Positions 26,188 through 35,358 of a DNA stretch of 64,000 nt are shown one piece after another (positions within the stretch are counted from its first letter, which is position 1; each line of letters opens with the position of its first letter). The stretch comes from Agrobacterium albertimagni AOL15. GTDB taxonomy: Bacteria; Pseudomonadota; Alphaproteobacteria; Rhizobiales; Rhizobiaceae. The notes beneath the pieces are model-generated. The model saw nothing but the letters and a program-made list of their open reading frames with translations. It was not told the DNA's origin and did no database searches. The position numbers and the translations under genes were made by a program. The stretch covers positions 211,589-275,588 of the forward strand of contig NZ_ALJF01000011.1 in assembly GCF_000300855.1 (NCBI RefSeq), in the 5' to 3' direction.

Positions 26188-27041
26188 GCGAAACCCTCGA
26201 ACTGGCCATCCTACCGTTCCAACTGCCCTTCATGCAGACGGCCTTCGGCGTCACGCTGATGATCGCCGTACCGATGGCGCTTCTCTCCTGCCTGCTGGTG
26301 CTGAAGGGCTGGTCGCTGATGGGCGATGCCGTCTCGCATGCCGTGCTGCCCGGCGTCGTCATCGCCTATATCGCCGGCATTCCGCTTGCGATCGGTGCCT
26401 TTGTCGCCGGCCTCTTCTGCGCGCTTCTGACCGGTTTCATCAAGGAGAACAGCCGGATCAAGGAAGACACGGTGCTGGGCATCGTCTTTTCCGGCATGTT
26501 CGGCCTCGGCCTGGTGCTTTATGTCCAGGTCGAAAGCGCAGTTCACCTCGACCACATCCTCTTCGGCGACATGCTGGGCATCCTAACCTCGGAACTCGTG
26601 GAAACCGGCCTGATCGCCCTCTTCGCCACCGCATTCCTTGTCGTCTTGCGCAAGGATCTGCTGGCGCATGCCTTCGACCCGCAACATGCCCAGGCGATCG
26701 GTCTTTCCGTGCGCCTGCTGCATTACGGCCAGCTTGCGGTGCTTTCACTGGTCGTCGTTGGCGCCTTGAAGGCTGTCGGCATCATCCTCTCGGTCGCCAT
26801 GCTCGTTGCCCCGGGCGCCATCGCCTTTCTGGTCACAAAGCGCTACGCCATGATGCTGGTCGCCGCCGTGACTGTCGCAGTCTTCTCCTCGCTCACAGGC
26901 ATCTATCTCAGCTTCTTCATCGACAGCGCGCCGGCCCCGACCATCGTGCTGATCATGAGCGGCCTCTTCGTGCTCGCCTTCTTCCGCACGCTCTGGCAGG
27001 CCCGCAGCGTGAACCGCGTGGCCGCGGCAGAAGACATCTGA
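26184..27041 (+). CDS. sitD: Mn/Fe ABC transporter permease SitD
   Basis: A 285-residue second ABC-3 permease, paralogous to SitC and likely its partner in a heterodimeric channel. It shows LVLKGWSLMGDAVSHAVLPG, matching the same motif in SitC, and GIILSVAMLVAPGAIAFL later. It starts in an ATGA overlap with the sitC stop. No clear terminator follows, and arsA begins 82 bases later on the same strand. Confidence 0.92.
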   Translation: MSETLELAILPFQLPFMQTAFGVTLMIAVPMALLSCLLVLKGWSLMGDAVSHAVLPGVVIAYIAGIPLAIGAFVAGLFCALLTGFIKENSRIKEDTVLGIVFSGMFGLGLVLYVQVESAVHLDHILFGDMLGILTSELVETGLIALFATAFLVVLRKDLLAHAFDPQHAQAIGLSVRLLHYGQLAVLSLVVVGALKAVGIILSVAMLVAPGAIAFLVTKRYAMMLVAAVTVAVFSSLTGIYLSFFIDSAPAPTIVLIMSGLFVLAFFRTLWQARSVNRVAAAEDI

Positions 27042-27053
27042 TCACTCTGCCAC

Positions 27054-27067
27054 TTGGCATGGATCAA
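27054..27067 (+). promoter_or_regulatory. FNR/FixK-like box upstream of arsA (imperfect)
   Basis: TTGGC-ATGG-ATCAA matches the TTGAT-N4-ATCAA pattern of FNR/FixK-type regulators at 8 of 10 arm positions; the ATCAA half is perfect. A start site 41.5 bases from its centre would be near 27102, just before arsA. Could be chance in a 76-base gap. Confidence 0.35.
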
Positions 27068-27123
27068 GTGCGCAAGGGCAAGACCGGGCTAGGGTCTCCT
27101 CATCAACGCGAGGATGGATGCCC

Positions 27124-28893
27124 ATGACGACCATGAACCTTCTCCAGAATCCCACGCGACACCTGTTCTTCACCGGCAAAGGCGGTGTCGGCAAGACCTC
27201 GCTCAGCTGCGCGACGGCCATAACGCTGGCAGACCAAGGGCTGAAGATCCTGCTCGTCAGCACCGATCCCGCCTCCAATCTCGACGAAATGCTCGGCGTG
27301 AGCCTGGGCAACGAACCGGCGCCGGTCCCCGGTGTCCCGGGCCTGTTTGCGATGAACATCGATCCCGAGAGCGCCGCCGAGGATTATCGCCAGCGTGTAC
27401 TCGACCAGATGGAACCTGATGCGAGCGACCAGGATCGCGCCACCGTGCGCGAACAGCTCTCCGGCGCCTGCACCACCGAGATCGCCGCCTTCGACGAATT
27501 CGTCGGCCTGCTCGCCGATGACAACCCGCGCTTCGACCACATCATCTTCGACACAGCGCCGACCGGCCACACACTACGCCTCCTCAGCCTGCCCAAGGCC
27601 TGGACCGGCTTTTTGGAGGCAAACGAACGCGGCGCCTCCTGCCTTGGCCCCCATTCCGGGCTGAAAATGCAGGAAGACCGCTTCCGCACGGCGCTCGAAT
27701 GCCTTGGAGATCCCGCCCGCACCACCATCGTGCTCGTGACGCGAGCCGACCGTGGCGCGATCCGCGAAGCTGCAAGGACCGCGGGCGAACTCTCCGAACT
27801 CGGTCTCTCCAACCAGATGCTCGCGGTCAACGGCCGCTTCGTGCCGACGGACCCGAACGATCCTGTGGCCACGGCCTTTGCAGCCGAACAGACGAAGGCA
27901 CTCGCCGAACTTCCGCCCGCGCTTCAATCGCTGCCTCGTGACGAAGTCGGTCTGAAACCCTTTGACATGGTGGGCCTGGATGCGCTTCGCGGCCTCCTGT
28001 CGGAAACTGTCACCGGTCCCGGCTCTGAAGGCTCCAAGGACGACGTCACCGACCCGGATCTCCCGGGTCTCTCGACGCTCGTCGACGAAATCGCGGCAAG
28101 CGGCAAGGGCCTTGTCATGGTCATGGGCAAGGGCGGCGTCGGCAAGACGACCGTAGCGGCAGCGGTCGCGGTCGGACTTGCCGCGCGCGGCCACACCGTC
28201 CATCTGACGACCACCGACCCGGCGGCGCATCTGTCCTTTGTCGTGGGTGCTGACGCCATGCCGGGCCTGACCGTCGACCGCATCGATCCTGAGGCGGAAA
28301 CAACCCGCTACATCGAGAAGATCATGTCGACCAAGGGCCGAGATCTCGACGAAGCCGGTCAGGCCCTGCTGCGCGAGGATCTCGCCTCTCCTTGCACCGA
28401 AGAGGTCGCAGTCTTCCACGCCTTTTCGCGCGTCGTGGGTGAGGCTCGGTCGAGCTTTGTCGTCATCGACACAGCGCCAACAGGCCACACGCTTCTGCTG
28501 CTCGATGCAACCGGCGCCTATCACCGCCAGATGACCCGCCATCTCGACGACACGGCCCCCGGCCGCATGGTGACCCCGCTGATGCGTCTGCAGGATCCTG
28601 CCTACACCCGCGTCCTGCTCGTCACCCTGCCGGAGACCACGCCGGTGAGCGAAGCCTCCGCACTGCAGGAGGATCTGCGCCGCGCAGGGATCGCGCCCTA
28701 TGGCTGGGTGATCAACAAGGCAATGGCGATCACGGGCACGCGCGACCCGTTGCTCGGCGCCCGCATCCGGGGCGAAATGGCGCAAATCGAGAGGGTGAAG
28801 CGCGATTGTGCAAAGCGCGTCTATGGCCTGGACTTCAGGCCTGTCGCCCCCGTCGGGCTGGAAGAACTGCGAAGGATCGCACTCGAGGAATGA
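27124..28893 (+). CDS. arsA: Arsenite-transporting ATPase ArsA
   Basis: A 589-residue protein with two homologous ATPase halves, each with a P-loop: GKGGVGKTS near residue 20 and GKGGVGKTT near residue 338. Each half also has the switch motif DTAPTGHTLR/L. The three cysteines that bind As(III)/Sb(III) in plasmid R773 ArsA are conserved here as C116 (SGACTTE), C173 (ASCLGP) and C424 (SPCTEE). The ATG at 27124 is nine bases after AGGA; one two codons upstream is too close to it. ArsA normally drives the ArsB efflux channel and gets arsenite from ArsD. No arsB, arsD, arsR or arsC is in this window, so the partner is elsewhere or the role differs. Confidence 0.93.
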   Translation: MTTMNLLQNPTRHLFFTGKGGVGKTSLSCATAITLADQGLKILLVSTDPASNLDEMLGVSLGNEPAPVPGVPGLFAMNIDPESAAEDYRQRVLDQMEPDASDQDRATVREQLSGACTTEIAAFDEFVGLLADDNPRFDHIIFDTAPTGHTLRLLSLPKAWTGFLEANERGASCLGPHSGLKMQEDRFRTALECLGDPARTTIVLVTRADRGAIREAARTAGELSELGLSNQMLAVNGRFVPTDPNDPVATAFAAEQTKALAELPPALQSLPRDEVGLKPFDMVGLDALRGLLSETVTGPGSEGSKDDVTDPDLPGLSTLVDEIAASGKGLVMVMGKGGVGKTTVAAAVAVGLAARGHTVHLTTTDPAAHLSFVVGADAMPGLTVDRIDPEAETTRYIEKIMSTKGRDLDEAGQALLREDLASPCTEEVAVFHAFSRVVGEARSSFVVIDTAPTGHTLLLLDATGAYHRQMTRHLDDTAPGRMVTPLMRLQDPAYTRVLLVTLPETTPVSEASALQEDLRRAGIAPYGWVINKAMAITGTRDPLLGARIRGEMAQIERVKRDCAKRVYGLDFRPVAPVGLEELRRIALEE

Positions 28894-28908
28894 TGGCGTC
28901 GCGAGGTC

Positions 28909-29862
28909 TTACACGCGTCCCACTTCCTCGGCCCGGCGCGCACGACGCGACACCACCCATTCCCGCCAGACGGTGAAAAGCCCGGCACCAACGACGATGA
29001 CGGCGCCGACCACTGTGTTCCAGCGCAGCACTTCGCCGAAGACGGTGACAGCGATCATCGCGCCCAGCACCAGCTGCCAGTAGGAGATCGGCTGGACGAT
29101 GACCGCATCGAGGTTTTCATAGGCCTTGATCAGCGCAAGATGACCGATGATCCCGGTGCAGCAGAGCCCGATCATCAACCCCCATCCGACGGGCGTGAAC
29201 GGCGTCCAGAAGAAAGGACCGAGCAGGTTGGAGCCGATGAAGCCGACGATCGCCAGATAGAAGAAGCTGGTCGACGGCTGGTCGTCGCGGCTGACAAGGC
29301 GCGTGACGATGCCATAGACCGCGCCGAGCACCGCGCAGATCAGCGGCAGCCAGATATAGGAATTGAACCCGTCACCGCTGGGCGACAGCATGATCACCAC
29401 GCCGACAAGGCCGAAGAGGATCGCCGTCCAGCGCCGCCAGCCGACCTTTTCCCCGAGGATCGGCATGGAGAGAAGTGCCACGAAAATCGGACCGGCCGCG
29501 AAGATCGCCTGGCTCTGCGCCAGCCCCACCTGGGTGAAGGCGACGATCGAGATCAGGATCTGTGAAAACAGGATGAGACCGCGCAGCAGTTGCAGGACAG
29601 GCCGCTTGGTATTCACCGCCGCTCGCAGTCCACCGGACGAGCGCATGGCGAGAAACAGAGCGAATGCTGAGAAAGCCCAGAAGCGCACCATGGCCACCTG
29701 CAACGGCGAATGGGTCTCACCGAGATGCTTGGAAAGGCCGTCCTGAATGGCGAAGACGGAAAAGGCGAGAAAGGTGAAGAGATAGCCGAGCGGCGTCGAT
29801 TTCATGGGACGAGAATGCTTTGCACGAGTAGGGATCCATGGGCGAACCAACGGCGCGGGCAT
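28909..29862 (-). CDS. EamA/DMT-family transporter
   Basis: A membrane protein of about 317 residues with ten expected helices in two EamA repeats (drug/metabolite transporter superfamily), usually metabolite exporters. The first repeat begins GYLFTFLAFSVFAIQDGLSK and the second around SYIWLPLICAVLGAVYGIVT. The ATG at 29862 has AGGA five bases away; an in-frame ATG at 29805, which would give a more usual compact N-terminus, has no ribosome site. It is convergent with arsA and divergent from the lysR gene, which may regulate it. Confidence 0.87.
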   Translation of the reverse strand: MPAPLVRPWIPTRAKHSRPMKSTPLGYLFTFLAFSVFAIQDGLSKHLGETHSPLQVAMVRFWAFSAFALFLAMRSSGGLRAAVNTKRPVLQLLRGLILFSQILISIVAFTQVGLAQSQAIFAAGPIFVALLSMPILGEKVGWRRWTAILFGLVGVVIMLSPSGDGFNSYIWLPLICAVLGAVYGIVTRLVSRDDQPSTSFFYLAIVGFIGSNLLGPFFWTPFTPVGWGLMIGLCCTGIIGHLALIKAYENLDAVIVQPISYWQLVLGAMIAVTVFGEVLRWNTVVGAVIVVGAGLFTVWREWVVSRRARRAEEVGRV

Positions 29863-29990
29863 GCTGATCCTACACCTTGACCACGTCTTGCCTAGTGCCG
29901 TTTTGCAAAGCTGCCATGTAACCTGACAACCTATCGCTTGGCAGAGGCCGATCAGCTTGCCTCGAAACGGGCGCCGTGCTTCATAAGGCC

Positions 29991-30899
29991 ATGGCCTTCA
30001 CCCTCCGTCAGTTGCAGTATTTCGTCGCCGTTGCCGAACAGGGATCGGTGACCCGCGCCGCACAGAACCTCCTGATCTCCCAGTCTTCCGTCACCGAGGC
30101 GATCAAGGAACTGGAGGGGGATCTCGGAGTCGAACTCTTCGAGCGCCACCCGCGTGGCCTGACGATCACCTACAACGGCCACCAGTTTCTCCGCCATGCC
30201 ACCAAGATCCTGGCCGACGTCTCGGATGCCCGCAATGTCTTTGCCGAAACCCGGCACAGCACCGGCGGCACGCTGAACATCGGCGTGACATCCCTCGTCG
30301 CCGGTTACGTGCTCTCGGACCTTCTCGCCCGCTATCGCCGCGCCTGCCCGGGCGTCGAGGTCTCGGCCATCGAGGACAACGGCTCCTATCTCGAACATCT
30401 CTTGATCGGCGGCGAACTGGATGTCGCCGTCATGGTGATCTCCAACCTGCGCGACCGTATGGCGCTGCAGGCCGAAATTCTGGAAACTTCGCCCTACCGC
30501 CTCTGGCTGCCCATCGGCCACCCGCTGGTTTCGGCGGATATCATCTCGGTCCAGGACATTGCCCGCGAACCGCTGATCATGCTGACGGTGGACGAAATCG
30601 AAGAGAATACCGGCAAGCTCCTGTCGGCTCTCGGCGCCCGCCCCCATGTCGCCTTCCGCACCCGTTCGGTGGAGGCCGTCCGCAGCCTGGTCGCAACCGG
30701 CGCCGGTGTGGCGCTGCTGCCCGATCTCGTCTATCGCCCCTGGTCGCTGGAAGGCGACCGTATCGAAAGCCGGGACGTGTCAGGTGCTTTGCCTGTGGTG
30801 CAGGTCGGCATGGTCTGGCGCAAGGGCTCGAGCCTGCCGCAATCGGCAAGGGATTTTGTTGGGATCGCCGAGGCAAGCCGAAGTGGACGGGTAAGGTAA
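29991..30899 (+). CDS. LysR-family transcriptional regulator
   Basis: A 302-residue LysR regulator: winged helix-turn-helix at residues 1-62 (LRQLQYFVAVAEQGSVTRAA, then LLISQSSVTEAIKELEGDLG), then a two-lobe effector domain. It lies between a divergent EamA exporter gene and a downstream putrescine-type importer, from which it is separated by a mosaic repeat. The usual LysR pattern is control of the divergent neighbour, so EamA is the more likely target, with the polyamine operon as an alternative. The ATG at 29991 was preferred over 29976 because it gives the family's usual N-terminus. Confidence 0.88.
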   Translation: MAFTLRQLQYFVAVAEQGSVTRAAQNLLISQSSVTEAIKELEGDLGVELFERHPRGLTITYNGHQFLRHATKILADVSDARNVFAETRHSTGGTLNIGVTSLVAGYVLSDLLARYRRACPGVEVSAIEDNGSYLEHLLIGGELDVAVMVISNLRDRMALQAEILETSPYRLWLPIGHPLVSADIISVQDIAREPLIMLTVDEIEENTGKLLSALGARPHVAFRTRSVEAVRSLVATGAGVALLPDLVYRPWSLEGDRIESRDVSGALPVVQVGMVWRKGSSLPQSARDFVGIAEASRSGRVR

Positions 30900-30913
30900 T
30901 CACGCGCACCTAT

Positions 30914-31054
30914 TGCCCCTCATCCCCCTGCCGGGACCTTCTCCCCGCAGGCGGGGAGAAGGCGGAGACGGCGGCCCCATCGACCTTCTCCCCGTTCACG
31001 GGGAGAAGGTGGCGGCAGCTCAGGCGCAACTCGTTGCGCCGGGGATGAGGGGCA
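30914..31054. repeat. Mosaic palindromic repeat upstream of the polyamine importer
   Basis: Outer arms TGCCCCTCATCCCC (30914-30927) and GGGGATGAGGGGCA (31041-31054) are exact reverse complements. Inside are two hairpins with CCTTCTCCCCG/CGGGGAGAAGG arms (30937-30962 and 30984-31009) and GGCGCAACTCGTTGCGCC (31023-31040). The whole can fold into a four-armed structure. Related CTTCTCCCC hairpins recur at 54118-54208. Confidence 0.85.
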
Positions 31055-31209
31055 TTCAGCAAAGACTGTCGCAGACGCCCCCCCCATCGGAAAAACCGAT
31101 ACCGGCATTCTGACGAATGAATTTGCGAATGCGGTTAATCCGCGGCAACCTTTCACCCGGGAACAATAATGGGCACGCAAAGCGGCCCTCACAACCGGGA
31201 GACCTCGCG

Positions 31210-32367
31210 ATGAAATCTCTTCTGAAGTCTTGTACTGTCCTCGCCTCTGTATTGAGCATGACCACCGCAGCCGTCGCCCAGGAGCCTTTGCAGGCTCTCG
31301 GAGCCGGCGAAGGCGCTCTCTCCATCGTCGCCTGGGCCGGCTATATCGAGCGCGGCGAAACCGACAAGAATTTCGACTGGGTCACCGAATTCGAGAAGAA
31401 GACCGGTTGCATGGTCTCGGTGAAAACAGCCGCCACCTCGGATGAAATGGTCGCCCTGATGAACGAAGGCGGCTTCGACCTCGTCACCGCCTCGGGCGAT
31501 GCGTCGCTCCGCCTCGTCGCCGGCAAGCGCGTCCAGCCGATCAACACGGCCCTCATCCCCTCCTGGAGCACCATCGACGAGCGCCTGCAAAATGCCCCCT
31601 GGCACACCAAGGACGGCGTCCACTATGGCACGCCTTACGTCTGGGGCCCGAACGTCCTGATGTACAACACCCAGGCCTTTGGCGACAAAGCCCCGGACAG
31701 CTGGAGTGTTGTCTTCGAAGAGACGACGCTTGCCGACGGCAAGTCGAATAAGGGACGCGTCCAGGCCTATGACGGCCCGATCCATGTGGCAGATGCTGCC
31801 AACTACCTGATGTTCCACAAGCCGGAACTCGGCATCAAGGACCCTTACGAGCTGAACGAAGACCAGTACAAGGCAGCCCTCGACTTGCTGCGCGGCCAGC
31901 GCCAGCTCGTCAGCCGCTACTGGCATGACGCCTTCATCCAGATCGACGACTTCAAGAACGAAGGCGTGGTTGCCTCCGGCTCCTGGCCCTTCCAGGTCAA
32001 CCTCCTGAAAGCCGACCAGCCGATCGCCTCCGTCTTCCCGAAGGAAGGCGTCACCGGCTGGGCCGACACGACCATGCTGCATGTCGACAGCGAACACCCG
32101 AACTGCGCCTATATGTGGATGGAGCATTCGCTGTCGCCCAAGGTTCAGGGTGATGTTTCCGCCTGGTTCGGCACGGTTCCCTCCGTCCCCGCCGCCTGCA
32201 AGGGCAATGCGCTCCTGACCGACGAAGGCTGCAAGAACAACGGCTACGAGAACTTCGAGCAGATCAAGTTCTGGAAGACCCCGGTCTCCAAATGCGAAAG
32301 CCAGGGCGAATGCGTCCCTTACCACCGCTGGGTTTCCGACTACATCGGCGTGATCGGCGGACGTTAA
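31210..32367 (+). CDS. Polyamine (putrescine-type) ABC transporter substrate-binding protein
   Basis: A 385-residue periplasmic binding protein of the PotD/PotF (SBP_bac_8) type. The signal peptide covers about residues 1-23 (ending AVAQ). The mature part has the family's start, ALSIVAWAGYIERG, and a conserved GTPYVWGPNVLMYNTQAF. Paired cysteines near the C-terminus (CKGNALLTDEGC) may form a disulfide. The ATG at 31210 follows CGGGAG. It heads an operon with one ATPase, two permeases and an aminobutyraldehyde dehydrogenase, which points to putrescine or a related polyamine. Confidence 0.88.
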   Translation: MKSLLKSCTVLASVLSMTTAAVAQEPLQALGAGEGALSIVAWAGYIERGETDKNFDWVTEFEKKTGCMVSVKTAATSDEMVALMNEGGFDLVTASGDASLRLVAGKRVQPINTALIPSWSTIDERLQNAPWHTKDGVHYGTPYVWGPNVLMYNTQAFGDKAPDSWSVVFEETTLADGKSNKGRVQAYDGPIHVADAANYLMFHKPELGIKDPYELNEDQYKAALDLLRGQRQLVSRYWHDAFIQIDDFKNEGVVASGSWPFQVNLLKADQPIASVFPKEGVTGWADTTMLHVDSEHPNCAYMWMEHSLSPKVQGDVSAWFGTVPSVPAACKGNALLTDEGCKNNGYENFEQIKFWKTPVSKCESQGECVPYHRWVSDYIGVIGGR

Positions 32368-32370
32368 CAT

Positions 32371-32498
32371 CCCACCTCCCCCTTGAGGGGGGAGGTCGCG
32401 CGGAACGCGCGGGTGGGGGTGATCTACGGTTCAACTGAACGCTGATGGTCACCCCCACCCCGGACCTTCGGTCCGACCCTCCCCCTCAAGGGGAGGGT
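32371..32498. repeat. Mosaic palindromic repeat between binding protein and ATPase genes
   Basis: Contains CCTCCCCCTTGAGGGGGGAGG near 32375-32395, GGGTGGGGGTGA (32411-32422) pairing with TCACCCCCACCC (32449-32460), and ACCCTCCCC / GGGGAGGGT arms to 32498. Shares building blocks with 8872-8984. Located inside an operon after the binding-protein gene, where such folds often protect the upstream message. Confidence 0.8.
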
Positions 32499-32550
32499 GT
32501 AGACCCCCGCTGGCCATCTGCCGGCACCCTACTGAAATTCTGGAGCCACC

Positions 32551-33540
32551 ATGACCGCAGCCGTCTCCTTCTCGAAGGTCTCGCGCCATTTCGGCAGCGT
32601 GAAAGCCGTCGATGCCGTCGACCTGACGGTCGAGCCAGGCGAGTTCTTCGCCATGCTCGGCCCATCCGGCTCCGGCAAGACGACTTGCCTGCGCCTGATT
32701 GCCGGCTTCGAACAGCCGACCGCAGGCCATATCGAGATCTTCGGCGAAACCGCAGAGGGCGTGCCGCCCTATCGCCGCAACGTCAACACGGTCTTCCAGG
32801 ACTACGCCCTCTTCCCGCACTTGAACATTCTCGACAATGTCGCCTATGGCCTGATGGTCAAAGGCGTCGGAAAAGCGGAGCGCCACCGCGAGGCCGAACA
32901 GGCGCTCGAAATGGTAAAACTTCCCGGCTACGGCGCCCGCAAGCCCGGCCAGCTCTCCGGTGGCCAGCGCCAGCGCGTGGCACTTGCCCGCGCACTTGTG
33001 AACAAGCCGAAGGTTCTGCTGCTCGACGAGCCGCTCGGCGCACTGGATCTGAAGCTACGCGAACAGATGCAAGAAGAACTGAAAAGCCTGCAACGCTCGC
33101 TCGGCATCACCTTCGTCTTCGTCACCCACGACCAGGGCGAGGCGCTCTCGATGGCCGACCGGGTCGCCGTCTTCAACGACGGCAAGATCGTTCAGGCCGG
33201 TACGCCGCACGAGATCTACAACCGCCCACGTACCCGCTTCGTTGCCGATTTCGTCGGCTCGTCGAATGTGATTGCACCGGAAGCGATGAAAGCGCTCGGC
33301 GGCGAAGCCCGCTGGACCAGTCTGCGCCCGGAAGCGATCCGTATCGTCTCGGAAGGCGGCATCGAGGCGACCGTGCGCTCGACCAGCTTCCTCGGCGCTT
33401 CGACGAAACTCTTCGTCGAGACGGCAGTGACCGCTCTCACGCTCTCGCTACCCGCTGGTCAGCCGGCACCGCAGGCCGGCGAAAGCATCCGCATTTCCTG
33501 GTCTCCATCAGACCCGCATTACATGGAGGCAGGCGCATGA
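32551..33540 (+). CDS. Polyamine ABC transporter ATP-binding protein (PotA/PotG type)
   Basis: A 329-residue ATPase with Walker A GPSGSGKTT, Q-loop NTVFQDYALFPHLN, signature [15 protein letters not shown] and Walker [15 protein letters not shown]-terminal TOBE-type regulatory domain follows (SLRPEAIRIVSEGG). It follows the binding-protein gene after a repeat, and its stop overlaps the next start as ATGA. Confidence 0.92.
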   Translation: MTAAVSFSKVSRHFGSVKAVDAVDLTVEPGEFFAMLGPSGSGKTTCLRLIAGFEQPTAGHIEIFGETAEGVPPYRRNVNTVFQDYALFPHLNILDNVAYGLMVKGVGKAERHREAEQALEMVKLPGYGARKPGQLSGGQRQRVALARALVNKPKVLLLDEPLGALDLKLREQMQEELKSLQRSLGITFVFVTHDQGEALSMADRVAVFNDGKIVQAGTPHEIYNRPRTRFVADFVGSSNVIAPEAMKALGGEARWTSLRPEAIRIVSEGGIEATVRSTSFLGASTKLFVETAVTALTLSLPAGQPAPQAGESIRISWSPSDPHYMEAGA

Positions 33541-34487
33541 CGACGATCTCCGCGCCCGCCATTACCCCTGGCCGTCAGGGCCTGATGGGGCGGCTCTCGG
33601 ATCTGTTCTGGCGGCGGCCCAACCTGCTGCTGGTTCTGATGCTGGTGCCGCCCCTGCTCTGGCTTGGTATCATCTATGTCGGCTCGCTGATCGCTTTGCT
33701 CATGCAGAGCTTCTTCTCGATCGACGAGTTCTCCGGCCTGATCAATTACGAATTCACGCTCGCGACCTATGGAGAACTCTTCCGACCGGCCAATTTCGAC
33801 ATCATCCTGCGCACGCTGCTGATGTCGGCTGCCGTCACGTTCGCCTCTGCCGTCATCGCCTTCCCGATCGCCTATTACGCCGCGCGTTATGCCCGGGGGC
33901 GCTGGAAAGCCGTCTTCTATCTCGGCATCATGCTGCCGCTCTGGTCGAGCTATCTCGTCAAGGTCTATGCCTGGAAGCTGATCCTCGCCAAGGAAGGCAT
34001 CCTCACCTGGATCTTCGCCAAGCTGCATCTGACCTGGCTTCTGGAAGGCTTGCTCGCCATCCCGGTCATCGGCGGCAACTCCCTGTCGATCAGCTATCTC
34101 GGCACCTTCATCGTCTTCGTCTATGTCTGGCTGCCCTTCATGATCCTGCCCACCCAGGCAGCGCTCGAGCGTGTGCCCGGCAACCTGATCGAAGCCTCCG
34201 GCGATCTCGGTGCCGATAGCCGGCAGACCTTCCGCCACGTGCTCTTTCCGCTCGCCCTGCCCGGCATCGTCGCTGGCTCGATCTTCACCTTCTCGCTCAC
34301 CATGGGCGACTACATCATCCCGCAGATCGTCGGCACCTCGCGCCTCTTCATCGGCCAGGCCGTCTATGCCCAGCAGGGCACCGCCGGCAACATTCCGCTC
34401 GCTGCCGCCTTCTCGGTCGTGCCGATCGTCATCATGGGCATCTACCTCACCATCGCCAAACGTATGGGGGCCTTCGATGCGCTCTGA
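33537..34487 (+). CDS. Polyamine ABC transporter permease (PotB/PotH type)
   Basis: A 316-residue inner-membrane permease with about six helices. The EAA loop that contacts the ATPase is in [20 protein letters not shown], and the family stretch [14 protein letters not shown] follows. It overlaps the ATPase gene by four bases and the next permease by eleven, so all are translationally coupled. Confidence 0.92.
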   Translation: MTTISAPAITPGRQGLMGRLSDLFWRRPNLLLVLMLVPPLLWLGIIYVGSLIALLMQSFFSIDEFSGLINYEFTLATYGELFRPANFDIILRTLLMSAAVTFASAVIAFPIAYYAARYARGRWKAVFYLGIMLPLWSSYLVKVYAWKLILAKEGILTWIFAKLHLTWLLEGLLAIPVIGGNSLSISYLGTFIVFVYVWLPFMILPTQAALERVPGNLIEASGDLGADSRQTFRHVLFPLALPGIVAGSIFTFSLTMGDYIIPQIVGTSRLFIGQAVYAQQGTAGNIPLAAAFSVVPIVIMGIYLTIAKRMGAFDAL

Positions 34488-35292
34488 TCGCTCCCAGTCC
34501 GCAGGTCTGTCACTCAAGATCGCCGCCGCTGCAGGTCTCGCCTTCCTGCACCTGCCGATCCTGTTGATCTTCGTCTATGCCTTCACCACGGAGGAAAAGA
34601 GCTTTCAGTGGCCGCCGCCGGGCTTCACCACCAAATGGTTCGCCGTTGCCTGGAACCGCCCAGACATCTGGCAAGCCCTGACGCTCTCGGTGAAGGTGGC
34701 GAGCATAGCAACCGTGATTGCGCTCGTTCTCGGCACACTCGCAGCCGCCGCCGTCGCCCGCACGAAATTCTTCGGCCGGGAAGTCATTTCGCTGCTGGTC
34801 ATCCTGCCGATCGCGCTGCCCGGCATCATCACCGGCATTGCGCTGCGCTCGGCCTTCTCGCTGGCGGAGATTCCCTTCTCCTTCTGGACGATCATCCTCG
34901 GCCACGCGACCTTCTGCGTCGTCGTCGTCTACAACAACGCCGTCGCCCGCTTTCGTCGCACCTCGGGTTCGCTGATCGAGGCCTCGATGGATCTCGGTGC
35001 CGATGGCTTCCAGACCTTCCGCCATGTGATCCTGCCGAACATCGCAACCGCCCTGCTGGCCGGCGGCATGCTTGCCTTCGCGCTCTCCTTCGACGAGGTC
35101 ATCGTCACCACATTTACCGCCGGCCAGCAGTCGACTCTGCCGATCTGGATGCTGGAAGAACTGATCCGCCCGCGCCAGCGCCCGGTCACCAATGTGGTCG
35201 CAATGGTTGTGGTGATCGTCACTTTCCTGCCGATCCTGGCAGCCTACTATCTGACCCGCGACACCGACCAGATCGCCGGCAGCGGCAAATGA
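34477..35292 (+). CDS. Polyamine ABC transporter permease (PotC/PotI type)
   Basis: A 271-residue second permease. The EAA loop is in [20 protein letters not shown], followed by [20 protein letters not shown], typical of PotC/PotI. The ATG at 34477 lies inside the end of the previous gene, just after GGGGGCC. Partner of the upstream permease. Confidence 0.92.
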   Translation: MRSDRSQSAGLSLKIAAAAGLAFLHLPILLIFVYAFTTEEKSFQWPPPGFTTKWFAVAWNRPDIWQALTLSVKVASIATVIALVLGTLAAAAVARTKFFGREVISLLVILPIALPGIITGIALRSAFSLAEIPFSFWTIILGHATFCVVVVYNNAVARFRRTSGSLIEASMDLGADGFQTFRHVILPNIATALLAGGMLAFALSFDEVIVTTFTAGQQSTLPIWMLEELIRPRQRPVTNVVAMVVVIVTFLPILAAYYLTRDTDQIAGSGK

Positions 35293-35358
35293 ACCACCGG
35301 CGACGCCTCTTCTTCAAGGGCAATGCCGCAATTGAAGTCTGACAAAAGGGAGAACGAC

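Noticed and set aside
32445..34487. A 680-codon open frame spanning the polyamine ATPase and permease genes
   Set aside because: Its first two thirds is the ATPase gene in the wrong frame; only the end, in frame with the permease from 33537, is real. I do not take it as a fusion.
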